Assembly (NCBI RefSeq): GCF_905147045.1
Contig: NC_065911.1
Coordinates: 7,998,001 to 8,062,000 of the forward strand
Direction of reading: 5' to 3'
Origin: Nymphalis io
Lineage: Eukaryota; Arthropoda; Insecta; Lepidoptera; Nymphalidae
DNA: 64,000 bases
Position numbers and translations under genes: made by a program. The notes under the pieces are model-generated. The model was not told the origin of the DNA and did no database searches. It saw only the letters and a list, made by a program, of their open reading frames with translations. Positions within the stretch are counted from its first letter, which is position 1, and each line of letters starts with the position of its first letter. Below are positions 36,233 to 47,603 of the stretch, piece after piece.

Positions 36233-36263
36233 CGAAAACGCGTGTACTAAACACGCGTTTTCG
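36233..36263. repeat. Perfect 13-bp GC-rich hairpin
   Basis: Arms 36233-36245 and 36251-36263 are exact reverse complements ('cgaaaacgcgtgt') with loop 'actaa'. The local setting is very AT-rich, so the stem stands out. Confidence 0.92.
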
Positions 36264-36474
36264 GTTCAAGGTTTTCTTTCATATACATATATAAATAATG
36301 TGTAGGTGGATTGTCTGTGCGTTTTAGTCACAAACAAAATACTACTTACAATATCGAGTTTAATTTTTTTAATTAATTTCGATTTGACAGTTCATATTTA
36401 TATATTACAAAAGTTATATTCGGTGTAATTTTTACAGGTGGAAAATCCACCGCTCGTTATTCCTGCAGCTTGAT

Positions 36475-36676
36475 ATTTCTAAGCCCGCCTATGTACTTAC
36501 ATAGCTCATCATATATTCTACCAACAAACAACAATAGGTACCTTAGTATTGTCATGTTCTGGTTGAAAAGTTAGCCAGTGTAACTACAGTCACAATGTAC
36601 ATAAAATCTTAGTTAAAAAGATTTGTGGCTCATTGAAGAGTAGGTGATTAATATTACTTACTATCAGGTGCATTTG
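36475..36676 (+). repeat. SINE family B, diverged
   Basis: 'catcatatattctaccaaca' and 'tagccagtgtaactacagtc' fit the family. It runs straight into a family C SINE. Confidence 0.7.
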
Positions 36677-37012
36677 CCTACTTCGTTGGTCTAACGGCTA
36701 TATAAGACTGCAGATCCCGAGGTCCTGGATTCAAAACTCAGGCCGAATTAATAAAAAGTTATTAGTTATTTTCTGTCAAAAAAATCTCAACAGCAGCCTG
36801 GAATCTGGAAGTTGGAAGTGTGTACACTCCCGTGCCTCGGAAAGCACGTAAGTCCTGCGCCTAAACTCATTCTGGTCGTCTCGGATTTGAAGTCCCATCG
36901 GATTATGAGAGCGAGTGTGTTTGCGCACACACTTGTGCACTATAATATCTTACGCAGTTGGCTAATCTCCATTAAGATTGGCCGCCGTGGCCGAAATCAG
37001 TCAGAAGGACAT
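36677..37012 (+). repeat. SINE family C, full length
   Basis: Head 'cttcgttggtctaacggcta', 'gaatctggaagttggaagtg', and end 'gtggccgaaatcagtcagaa'. The 81-codon plus frame is a shadow. Confidence 0.9.
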
Positions 37013-37452
37013 AATCATCACCAACAGATGATCCATTTGCCAGCCTGCCATGCCTGATCCATTTTTATGAAAAATTCATAAAAAAGCTATTTAGAGGTCA
37101 AATAGGAGTTTTTTATAAATGGTCATTGAGTGTAATAATAGTCACAAGAGACATAACATTGAAGATCACGTGGTCAATTTCGTATTGACGCTGTAAGGAT
37201 CTTACCTTTCTGATGTATATGTGTAAAGGAGGCATTTTAACGTTTACCTTTTTGAATTTTAAAAAAAGTCTGCTCTCTGTCCATAAATAGAATTTTAATT
37301 TAACCGTGTTTTGAATATTTATCAGAAGCACCTACGACCTTATCCACGATCTTTTCGGTTTTTGTTACAACCTAAAAGTATCTCATTTGAAATATTAATT
37401 AAATAATTATAGAAATAAGTTTAGGGTAGTCATTATTTTTGTCATAGTAACA

Positions 37453-37670
37453 CAGTTACTGGTGGTAGGGCTTCGTGCAAGCTTGTCCGGGTAGGTACCA
37501 CCCACTCATCAGATATTATACCGCAAAACAGCAGTACTTGGTAATGCTGTGTTCCGGTTTGAAGGGTGAGTGAGACAGAGTAATTATAGGCTGCTGGCGC
37601 ATTGGCAATGTAAGCGATGGTTAACATTTCTTACAATGCCAATATCTATGGGCGTTGGTTACAACTTACA
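37453..37670 (+). repeat. SINE family B with internal deletion
   Basis: 'tggtggtagggcttcgtgca' through 'gaagggtgagtgagacagag', then a gap of about 40 bases, then 'gcgcattggcaatgtaagcg'. Confidence 0.9.
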
Positions 37671-37677
37671 CACACAC

Positions 37678-37741
37678 AAATTAATCACATGAAAATTCAG
37701 TGGTCTTGCCCGTATTTGAATCCGCGAACATCGGTTAGGAC
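37678..37741 (-). repeat. SINE family A fragment
   Basis: 'cacatgaaaattcagtggtc' and 'ttgcccgtatttgaatcc' match family A in reverse, around the B-box. Confidence 0.75.
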
Positions 37742-39400
37742 ATAGATAATAATAACAAAACGTTTACAAATAAATAACTTCACAAAACATTTTAAGTATC
37801 TAAGCTAGCCATTAAATTATAGGAAGATTTATTCATACTCATAAAATTTATCATAAATTTTCAAAACGTTAACTTGTATGTAATGATTAAATAAAATGTC
37901 GTCTAATTATAATTTTTTGACTTAATAAACTTATAAAACACATCCTTGCCTTGCAATGCACTTTTAAAAAAGTAATCATTTTCGGCTTTACTTATTTTCT
38001 CTCTTTCTGTCACATTAATTTGACATTTGAAAAAAAGAAGACACAGATTATAAAGTTATATTTTAGTCATATCAAATTGTTTAAGTAGATTGTGTCATCC
38101 AATCTTTTGTTATTCAATCATCACCATTGATATAATAAATAACAAAAGTACCGCGTAGGTAATTAGACCACGAGTTTGGTTTTGAAATATTACTATAATT
38201 TTCCGGTACCGTGAATTCTCTCGACCAAAACAATACAAAACTAACAAATTTATTTAATGTAGGAACACTTACAAAATATTTTTTACCTACCTACGTTGTT
38301 CTTAAGAATTTTGTGCTATCATTCGAAATTCAAATCGAGAAATATAATGACACTATTTAAGAATATAATTCAGTGACAAATAATCGCTATCTTAAAATAA
38401 GAAATAGGTAGGTATTGATACTTAAATTAAATTTTTAATAGTTGTTTTCAAGATAATACATATTTACAAAAACTAACTATTGTTGTAATAAATGTAATTA
38501 ATTAAATAAGACTGAAACGAATTAGAAAAGAATAGTTTTTTTTGTATAACTGGCGAGAAAAATGGTAATAAAAAGTTTATATATGTATGTATCTATATTT
38601 AAAAAAAAAACTTCAAAGTAAACTTAAAATAGTAAAGTAATTTCCTTTTTAATCTTAATTAGGTATTATATTTATAAACTTGAGCGATACAATATGGTAA
38701 TACTAGTGATTATTAAAATTGCTTGCTGAATATTTTTTGCCCAAATGACTCTTGGAGCGTGAATAAAAACCGCTGATAAATCTACTTACAAGTAATTAGT
38801 AGACAAATAAGTCATTATTATTTGATAACTTAACCATTTAAATAAGACTAGGAATCGCGTTATAATTCAAAGAATTTCATATAATTACCGACAACAATCT
38901 CATTTCCCGGCACTTTCGGCCCGAAATTATATATTTGTCATTATTCTTTTTTTAAACAGTTTTGAAAATAGTATGCTCTGAATTACGGTATATGTTGATT
39001 ATTTAATTTTATCTTTCCTTTTGCAAAAGGCATAGATGTTCCAGTATACAGCCTAAATATATAAAATTAAAGGTATATATTTTATAAATATCCCTACACA
39101 GTTTAAATACTATTTATATTCCATAAGCAAGTCTTTGTTTCTTTTTATTAGTGATTATAAAAGTCACTCTGTAGTCTGTACATAATATAATAGAATTACA
39201 GTATGCTGGTATTCCCAGTACCTAAATGTTATTAAAGTATTACTTGTTATAAACATTGAGGATAACTAAAACTATAATCTGAGAAATTGAACGCATTTTA
39301 ATCGATACTGTTCTATAGAAACTAAATATATTAATTTTCAGCATTTAGGGTCTTTAAAAAACGCAATATATTATTAATTTGTGGTTTAACACTGTGGGTT
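37742..39400. other. AT-rich DNA, one shared 50-bp motif
   Basis: 38001-38052 shares the order 'ctctttctgtcac..' and 'gacatttgaaaaaaagaaga' with 2249-2300 and 35300-35352. Otherwise featureless. Confidence 0.5.
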
Positions 39401-39401
39401 A

Positions 39402-39630
39402 ACACTCATCATATTCTACCGCCAAACAGCCATTTGTATTGTTGTATATATTATTGTGTTCCGGTATAAAGGATGAGTGAGCCAGTGTTGCTACAGGCAC
39501 AAGGGATATAATATCCTAGTTACTTTGGTAGCGTATTGGGATGTAATGAGTGATTAATATTTCTTATATCGTCAATGTCTATGGTCACATGATCCATTTG
39601 GCCGCCCGCCTTCTTAAATTATAAAAAAAA
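39402..39630 (+). repeat. SINE family B, diverged
   Basis: 'catattctaccgccaaacag', 'ggatgagtgagccagtgttg' and 'tggccgcccgccttcttaaa' follow family B. Confidence 0.8.
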
Positions 39631-41000
39631 AATACCAAACTTTTAATATAAACTGAACGAAAATTTTAAGAAAGTATTCAGGAACGTTTAAGTGGTATAT
39701 TCATTCTTTTATATTTTATATTTATTACAGACATAGCATGTATTTACATATGGGGGAATTTCATCCTATTCATGCGGACTTCATCACTACCACTATGCTT
39801 CTCTTTAATATCGAGATAAATTATAAACAAATTATGTATGTGATAACTCTTGCGCCCTCGTTAGAAGAGAATAGTCTCTATATTTTATGTAATTTGATTA
39901 AAGATAAAATTAATTTAATTAAAGTCCATAATAGAGATAATATTCATAGTTATATGTATATTTATTCATAAAAGTTTTTTTCGCAAAGATTTTTATTAAA
40001 TAAAACATTTAATTTTAACCGACCGTTATGTCGTTTGCTACAATTATAATCTGCAGGTAAAAAAAGTTCCTTCGAGTGTAACTGAACAGAGTTCAATAGC
40101 CTTAATTGTGAAGCCTTTAACAATTAAAAAAAAATATCATTTGAAACTAAATTAACTTTATGACTATAAAACTTAATTGAACAAATATACGAACTTTTAT
40201 TGTTATATTCAAACATAGGATATAACTACCGTTTTCTTAAGCAAATGAAATTAAAAAAAAAACAATCGAACATTACATTTTAAACAAAAATAAATTTGCA
40301 AAATAATAAATTAAATTATTTAGTAAATACATATTATATTTAAATTGATTCAAACGTTTTAAAAATAGCGCGACAACGTGGATGAATCGATGCAAATTTA
40401 TTTTTTTAAGTTGGTTCTTACACGTGTATATTATAAATGATTTACGATTATATAAGGAAGCGATACAGCCTAATATAAATATGTGCATAAAATTAATTTT
40501 AATTTGTTCAAACCAATTTTAATTCCTTATTATTTTTAAATAGACAATATGCCAATTTACAATGCTATACTTAGTACATATATATGTACTAAGTATACAA
40601 GTAGATATGCATATATGTATAGAATAAATAATAAAAGAAGAAAGAATAAATAATAAAATTAAAACTTGCGTCTATTAAAAAATATTTGTAACTTGCCATT
40701 TAATCTATAATAATCGTTAGACATTAGGAAATGTAATTAAAATAACACACATAAAATAAAATAACAAAAAAACTAAGGAAATTAAAAAAAAATGCTAAAA
40801 CCAGACACGAAATTATACTACCTTTGCCATGAAAACAACCTTAATTACTTTTCGTTTCATTTACATAACATTCGGTCGCGTAAAATCAATGCCATTCAGA
40901 TAAAATCGACAGTATTCGTGATATGTCGCATTTTCCGATCGATGTTTAAGGATGATTTAAATTAAAAAGTCAACTCATCAACGTTTCTTCGCCTAAATAC
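39631..41000. other. AT-rich DNA with a 32-bp palindrome
   Basis: 40566-40597 is a perfect 32-bp palindrome ('tatacttagtacatat' and its complement). The frames at 39738-39971 and 40273-40488 have AT-driven composition and no domain, so they are not called. Confidence 0.5.
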
Positions 41001-41019
41001 ATGACAAGTATCTCCCTCC

Positions 41020-42015
41020 TCGTTCCCCCTCTTACATAAAGTGACAATAAGTCCGCACACACACGGCCGTATTGTTTGTACACTCACACACGCACTGAAC
41101 CGGCTAGGTATTCAGTTTCCCGCCACCGGCGCGAACACGCACACAAAACACCGTGAACAAACAATACAAACACCAACACACAAGTAAATTTAAACTCACC
41201 TCAAAATAAATCCATTAGAAAACACACTTGTTCAAACAACTAGCGCTTAGCCTCGAAAACGCGTTGAAAAAACACTCGCCGCATCTGATGTGTGCTCAAC
41301 ACTTTTCAAAACTTTCGGTCCAATCTAAACTCCTTGGTTAGCACCTCCCGCAAGTGTTCCCGCCAAATCTCGGTACGATTTTTGAAACTTTTCGAAACTC
41401 GCGAACTGTCAAATCTATTTATAAAACGTTTATGATCGAAGATTACAGCCGTTATCTTTTTAATTGGATCTTTGTAAACAAACCAAATCCCATGCTAATT
41501 CGCCTTACATTTTTCAACCAAGTTCCGCGGAACACGATGCGCGATTCAACTAACTACTAAAACAAAATAAAAGAAACACGGCGAGGCCCCAACACAATTA
41601 TTAGCACACGTTGCGCGGTAAAAATAAACTATGATTAACTGCTATTAAGATTCGCGGAGACACCGGCGAGCGACATGCGAGTGAGGCAAAAAAAAATTAA
41701 TGAAAACGATTATTGTCGGAGCCGGCAATAAAAATCGCGAATTTGTTTACCGCGTTACTATTTTTGTAGCTAAAAGCGATACCGATATGAATAATTATCG
41801 GCAGCGAGCGAACATCGACGCATAGTTGTCGTTTCATAAAACGTGCGCGTTAAAACTGAGTCGAAAGGCTCGCCCCGTGGTAGAGCATAGCGCCGAATAA
41901 AATAAACAACAATATACCTAAATAAGCGGCACGACGGGCGCGGCCGAGTGTGCGTGAGCGGCGCTGTGTGCGTGTGTAAACAAGGGGCGACTGGGCTCGC
42001 ATGACGTCCTGACAA
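41020..42015 (-). promoter_or_regulatory. Candidate promoter / 5' UTR exon (minus strand)
   Basis: About 1 kb that is clearly less AT-rich than its surroundings, rich in CpG and in 'cgcacacacac'/'gtgtgcgtgtg' tracts, and free of the repeat families. A consensus minus-strand donor lies at its left side: exon ...'attttgag' then 'gtgagttt', with the last exon base at 41200. A TCAGT-type initiator on the minus strand sits at about 41853-41858. The small frames inside (41354-41560 plus, 41770-42015 minus) look like chance frames in UTR-like DNA. The last ATG before the donor is stopped after four codons, so the exon would be non-coding. Target gene unknown; the 5727-5753 microexon is on the same strand. 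Confidence 0.4.
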
Positions 42016-42509
42016 TCGCAGATCTTACTTCCTTTTTAATTGTTTATGTCGTGGACAACACACGAGGCTTATTCGTCTTGGTAGCAAAATCTTCGAGATA
42101 AAGATCTAAAGAAAACATCAAAATTAGTAATGTGAGAATATGAGAGCAACAGTGATAACATAGATTAATACCCACACAGCCTGCATTTGAGTCCTCATAT
42201 CTATCAATTGAATTTGTAAAATATGATAATATAATAATTATATTTTATTTTAAGATCACGTTTTCAAATATATTATATTCACTATTGATGTAAGAAAAAA
42301 ATATTAATAGGTACGTACATACATGATTTATTCGAGTTGTGTTATTTTTCTGCGTTTTATGAAACATAGGACACAACAGCAACAAACTACATTCGGTTCA
42401 CTTTGAGTCATTAACAATCCTTCCTAAGTGAGACGCAATTCAACTTTAAAACACTCCATTGATATTTTAAACGTACTCAATCACATTAATTATTACATAT
42501 ACATTTTTT

Positions 42510-42760
42510 TAATATTTAATGCGCATTCCATTCGGCCCCGATATCCTCGCGAGAATAAACATATGACGTCACCGACGGGTAAACAAACAAACAAACACAT
42601 GCGCCGCGTTCATGTTTCCTTAATACAATTATTATTTCGAATGTGGAACGCGGGCGGGACGGACGCAGCCATAGCCTATGCGATTTATTTTTAATTTCGC
42701 GAGGTTATGCCATGTGCCTGGCCAGCGACAACTCATTGTCTATGCGAATTAATTATGTGC
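42510..42760. promoter_or_regulatory. Candidate enhancer block upstream of promoter
   Basis: Non-repeat DNA holding a full CRE palindrome TGACGTCA at 42564-42571, a forkhead-type GTAAACA at 42579-42585 extended by AAACA repeats, and GC-rich patches. Overlapping small frames of 88 and 68 codons have no domain. The call rests on motif content and position 0.5-1.5 kb upstream of the presumed minus-strand start. Confidence 0.3.
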
Positions 42761-44261
42761 GTGTTGCTTTGCAAATCTACATAATATTATTATTAGGCAC
42801 ATGGAATAAAGACAAGAATAATATAAAGATTTTTTTAATCTTATATTAGGCTCTAAGTTTTTTTTAAAGTTAGCATCAAATTTATTATTATTCGTAATGG
42901 AATTAATGCTAGAGGTTAGACACAACTTAAATAGGAAACAGAACATTTAATACGATCGTAATACAGCTAATAACGTAAACGTCAAAATATGTAATGAGTT
43001 ATTAGTTCACTTGTTTGTTTTAAAATAGGTTTTGGATTTCGTTCAGAAACTCAAATTACATAATATGAATTTTAGAAGAATTGTATTATTTAGTTACGTA
43101 ATTGAATAATCGTAAATTAGCCATTTTAAAAGTCAACCAATTAAAATGATTTTTGCACACCTCTTGGTGCTAATGACAAACAAATTTAATATACTAAAAG
43201 TTAAAAAAAGAAACATTTATCAACAAAGGAGTTTTTAATCATAACTAGCATATATTATAAAGTAAATGCGGAGGCGAGTTATTTAATTTTTTTGTTTGTT
43301 TCACGTCTTAACTACGCAACCGATAATTAAAAAAGGACGTACTTAATACCAGCTAACCATCTCCATCGCACGCAGAAAAAGACGCAAGCAGAAATTAGTC
43401 TTTCTATAAATTTGCTTATTTAGATGTGTAATCTTATCTTATATGATGTCTTAAATCAGGCTAGTGAGAACGAGAAGTTAATTCGAAGTTAGATTTCGTC
43501 TCGCGATTAAACAGAAAACTAATCACTGTTTTTATTGCGATTTTGTCGCGTTTTGCAATCATTACATTAATTTCAACACACTCTAGCCCAGACATAGTCG
43601 CACGGTTTAATTAGACGGGTAAAACAAATGTTCAAGTCAAATATATAAGCTATCATAATTACTAATAAAAAATATTTCCGTTCAAAAATGAATATATACA
43701 TATTTTGTAATTATAAGTTGTTTCATTTTTATACACACTTATATGTGTGTTTCTAAGGAAATAGTCGGCAGTTCTTCAATCAATTCAAATGATTTAACCA
43801 CCATTATATAACAGTTGTATCCATTATTATTGACATCTTAAATTAATTACAGAAACTTTCATGAGCAACTAGTGTTGTTGTCAACATAAGAGTTGCCAAT
43901 TTGACGTTCGTGGAGACTACGTTGCAAAATTAATTGCTAGTGTGAACAATCCCTATTTTAATATTGTGTGCAATGTTTTGCAATTAAAATTACAATCAAC
44001 TTATGTATACAGTAAAATGTAGCAATCGGAATTAATTGTTCTATTTAACTACATTTTATTTATAGACACATGAATAATGTTAAATGTTTATTTTTTTTAT
44101 TTCAAAAGTTTAATTATCTGTATTAACATTTATTTTTGTATCGTTTGTTTTTTAATCTGTCAAGCCAAGTCAAGTTAATTTAAATGGCATTTACTTGAAA
44201 ATATGATGTTATCTTTCTTAATTGTAATTATAATATAAGTATTTAAATAAAAAAAAAACCT
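42761..44261. other. AT-rich DNA, nothing recognised
   Basis: No supported gene or full repeat copy; no frame longer than about 65 codons. Confidence 0.5.
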
Positions 44262-44425
44262 GTAAATGCCCCACTGCTGGCAAAGGCTTGCCCTCCTTTT
44301 TGAGGAGGACGTTTGGAGCTTACTTCACCACGTTGCTTCAATGCGGGTTGGAGGATAAACATGGCATATTTTTATCCACCACATGAATTATAAAAACAAA
44401 TTTAGCACATAAATTCAGTGGTGCA
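44262..44425 (-). repeat. SINE family A, partial
   Basis: 'aaatgccccactgctggcaa' and 'tccttcaatgcgggttgg'-like order, ending at 'cataaattcagtggtgca'. Confidence 0.8.
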
Positions 44426-45396
44426 CGCCTCTTTATATAAGAAGGCTTATTCCAACTTATTCATATTACAACCAAATTCAGAACCTCCTACTTTTTTTAA
44501 ATTTGTTAAAATAATAAATAAGTGTATAAGACTAATATACTGTTCCCTAGATTACCCACTTTTATTTTTAAAAACTATAACTCGTGACTAACTTCTGACC
44601 GGCAAAGTTATCTTATTGCGCATACTAATGCGGTTTATTATCTTGAAGTTCGTACGTCTAATTGTGTGAATTATATTATTTCAAGCGCTTCAATCACTTT
44701 TTGAATAGTCATTTACAAGTTTATTAACAGTTAAAACTACATATACGTTTAGGCTTAATTGATTTATTACACAATTAGGTATAAGAACTCCACAATAATA
44801 AAAACGTATTAGTAACTAGCTAGTTCATGCTCAAGTGTTTGTTTTTAATCAAATATATTGTGCATTTTGTACGCACTTTGATAACTTGCCTTTAGAACCC
44901 TTAAAGACTTACCATTACAAAAATTGATATACTGGGTTATAGTAATACAAATACGAGACATTTTATGTTTAATTTATTTACGATATGTACAAAAGCCTAA
45001 TGAAATATATACTTCCTAAAATAAATTGCAATTTAACAACATCATTTACCATTTAATGATCTTAAGGAGGGCAATATTGGTCTACCATTTATATTAAGAA
45101 GAAGCGTGGTGGAAAGATTTTCAAGCCTGGGATTAACTACTACGCTATGGATCATTTTCAAGTTATCATGTCATAGCTGTGTATATTTATAGGGTCAGTG
45201 AGGCGCTATAATTACAGACACAAGGGACATGACATCTAAGATCCTGGGGCATTTATGATACTTCTGCAGTGCGTCATATCTAAAATAAATAACAAAGATA
45301 CTTTTGAACATTTTCCAGTAAATGAATTGTAATTATTTATGACATATAAATATTTAATCTTTATTATTATGTAAAAAAAGTAAAGTAAAGTAACAT

Positions 45397-45492
45397 CACA
45401 GCCTATGAATGTTCCACTGCTAGGCTAAGGCCTTCTCTCTATTTAAGAAGGTTTGAAGCTTATTCCACCACGCTGCTCCAGTATGGGTTGTA
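45397..45492 (-). repeat. SINE family A, 3' part
   Basis: 'tgaatgttccactgctaggc' to 'cgctgctccagtatgggttg'. Its right half lies inside the 278-bp tandem duplication and is therefore present twice. Confidence 0.85.
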
Positions 45493-45990
45493 CTCTTTCC
45501 TTTCGATCTCGTTTCATTCTCGTTTCGCCACGATTGTTTGTGAAATTAGTTGTAGTTTTATTATATTCTTTATAAACACATCTAAATAAACACATAACAA
45601 ATATAATTATGTGTTTCATGGGCACGTTTAATTTTTCTTTTTTTTATGTGCGCCGGGATGGCAAATGACTCTACTCCACCTGATGGTAAGTGGTAGTAGA
45701 GTCCAAACGCGACTCTCTATTTAAGAAGGTTTGAAGCTTATTCCACCACGCTGCTCCAGTATGGGTTGTACTCTTTCCTTTCGATCTCGTTTCATTCTCG
45801 TTTCGCCACGATTGTTTGTGAAATTAGTTGTAGTTTTATTATATTCTTTATAAACACATCTAAATAAACACATAACAAATATAATTATGTGTTTCATGGG
45901 CACGTTTAATTTTTCTTTTTTTTATGTGCGCCGGGATGGCAAATGACTCTACTCCACCTGATGGTAAGTGGTAGTAGAGTCCAAACGCGA
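45435..45990. repeat. Exact 278-bp tandem duplication
   Basis: Unit 1 is 45435-45712, unit 2 is 45713-45990. I see no difference between them over the full 278 bp. The unit joins half of a family A SINE to the 3' end of a non-LTR element ('atgtgcgccgggatggcaaa'). The identical 60-codon minus frames in the two units are a by-product. It is either a very recent duplication or an assembly error. Confidence 0.93.
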
Positions 45991-46240
45991 CGACGGACAG
46001 TACAGTCGGGAAGAATGTTCTGTACTAGCCGTCCCCGCCTTGCTGGCCCGCAAGATGCCTCTTCACGCCTCGTTTGAAGGAACCCGAGTTGTAAGAGGAG
46101 GGGAACACGTGAGCTGGTAAGGAATTCCATTTTTTGGTAGTGCGACAAAGAAAAGAGTTGTCAAATTTCTTTGTGCGCGATGGAATTGATGTCACAGTTA
46201 GGCGGTGACATCGAGAACCAGCTCGCGTGGACTTAAGAAA
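45906..46240 (-). pseudogene. Jockey/CR1-like pol C-terminus, broken
   Basis: The minus strand from about 46230 reads S-T-R-A-G-S-R-C-H-R-L-T-V-T-S-I-P-S-R-T, then F-L-C-R-T-T-K-K-W-N-S-L-P-A and F-K-R-G-V-K-R-H-L, and stops after G-G-D-G. The 'C-R-T-T-x-x-W-N-x-L-P' and 'F-K-x-x-V-x-x-x-L' pattern is the classic C-terminal end of insect jockey/CR1-type pol, as I recall it. RT and endonuclease are missing. The 3' UTR continues into the duplicated unit. The 80-codon minus frame at 45906-46148 is in another frame and is not the real one. Confidence 0.85.
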
Positions 46241-46476
46241 ATTTAAATGATAATTGCCGGTTTAAATTAGATTAGTATTTATGTATGGTAATACTTATCG
46301 CAAGAATTGACATTTATAACTCAATGTTACGAACTAGAATGTCTCATTGATATTAAATTAGAAGTCAAACGATAAAAATACTAGTAATGGCTTAAGAAAC
46401 AAGCAGCTTTAAAGCGCTCGCTACGCTGCTAATAACAAGTGCATTATTACTAGCAATGGGAGTATGTATTGAGAAA

Positions 46477-46830
46477 TAAATCAAAAGATGCTGTACTATG
46501 ACGAGATCAGCCGTCGTTAAACTATCGATGACCTGGAATGATAAAAGAATTACGAAGAACACAAAAGTTCGTCTCATGAAATGTATTGCATTTCCAATCT
46601 TTGTATACGCAGCTGAAACATGGACCCTTAGACCGACCGAAAGATGAAAAATTGTCGCTTGAGATATGTGGCGCTCTTATGTATAAGATACACATCGAAT
46701 AAACGTCCATACTCCAGGATCTAAATAGAAAAGACATTCTTTTCTTGTTCAATCGCTTATCCGGAAGTTCTTTGGCCACGTCACAATGAGGAAAAATAAT
46801 ATTGAGTACTTGATTGTTCAATCCGAATAA
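46477..46830 (+). pseudogene. RTE-like RT thumb/C-terminal fragment
   Basis: Plus frame: R-S-A-V-V-K-L-S-M-T-W-N-D-K, K-N-T-K-V-R-L-M-K-C, F-V-Y-A-A-E-T-W-T-L, and after stops F-F-G-H-V-T-M-R-K-N-N. This is the familiar 'A-E-T-W-T-L ... G-H-x-x-R' segment downstream of the RT domain in RTE-type elements. Several in-frame stops show it is dead. The minus frames of 61 and 99 codons here are shadows. Confidence 0.82.
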
Positions 46831-46959
46831 AAGGACTTACCTAATCAGATGCGCTACTTGCTCCTCCGTTATTATATAGTGTTTCCACAATTTCGCTAAT
46901 AATAGGTGCGCATAGATCACAAGAGCCACATTAAAAGAGTGTAACTTATGCTTTTATTT

Positions 46960-47205
46960 CACTTGGTGGCACATCACATATTAAATCGCCATACCGCAAA
47001 TCGATACTACATAGATTTGTGTTATGGTTTGAAGAGTGCTTGAGCCAGCGTATAAGCACAAGGGATTTGATATCTTAAGTCCCAAGGTTGGTGACCATTA
47101 ACGATGATAGGAATGGTTAATGTTTCTTGCAGCGTCAATGTCTATGGACCATGATGACTATATACCATCAGGTGGCCCGTCTGCCCGGGCGCCTTCCAAT
47201 TACAC
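46960..47205 (+). repeat. SINE family B, diverged
   Basis: 'acttggtggcacatcacata', 'gaagagtgcttgagccagcg' and 'aggtggcccgtctgcccggg' follow the consensus. Confidence 0.8.
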
Positions 47206-47325
47206 GATCACTCTGGCAAGAACGACTTAAAAGAAAGAAGGGTACTTTATACCTTAATTTATTATACGAAACAAGACTTCTATCGCTATTGCATTCATCC
47301 AGTCGTTCGAGCGTTATTTATACCC

Positions 47326-47603
47326 ATACATTATTTTTTATAGAATAGGAAGGCGGACGAGCATATGGCCATCATATGGTAAGTGGTCACCAACGCCCAT
47401 AGACATTGGCATTGTAAGAAATGTTAACCATAGCTTACATCACCAATGCGCCACCAACCTTGGGAACTAAGATGTTATGTCCCTTGTGCCTGTAATTACA
47501 CTGGCTCACAACAATACCAAGTACTGCTGTTTTGCGGTAGAATATCTGATAAGTGGGTGCTACCTACCCAGACGAGTTTGCACTGAGCTCTACCACCAGA
47601 AAT
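47326..47603 (-). repeat. SINE family B, internally deleted
   Basis: 'tttatagaataggaaggcgg' to 'tgagctctaccaccag'. About 20 bases around the 'acccttcaaaccgg' segment are missing. Confidence 0.92.

Noticed and set aside
39738..39971. 77-codon plus frame
   Set aside because: No domain, AT-driven amino-acid content, no promoter or splice support.
41770..42015. 81-codon minus frame as a gene
   Set aside because: It is a chance frame in GC-richer, repeat-tract DNA. No domain, and its ATG context and surroundings fit a UTR or promoter better.
45435..45990. CRISPR-like or satellite array
   Set aside because: Only two units, no spacer structure, and the unit is made of SINE and LINE pieces.
46522..46821. 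99-codon minus frame as a gene
   Set aside because: The plus strand of the same region encodes recognisable RTE-type RT residues; the minus frame is its shadow.
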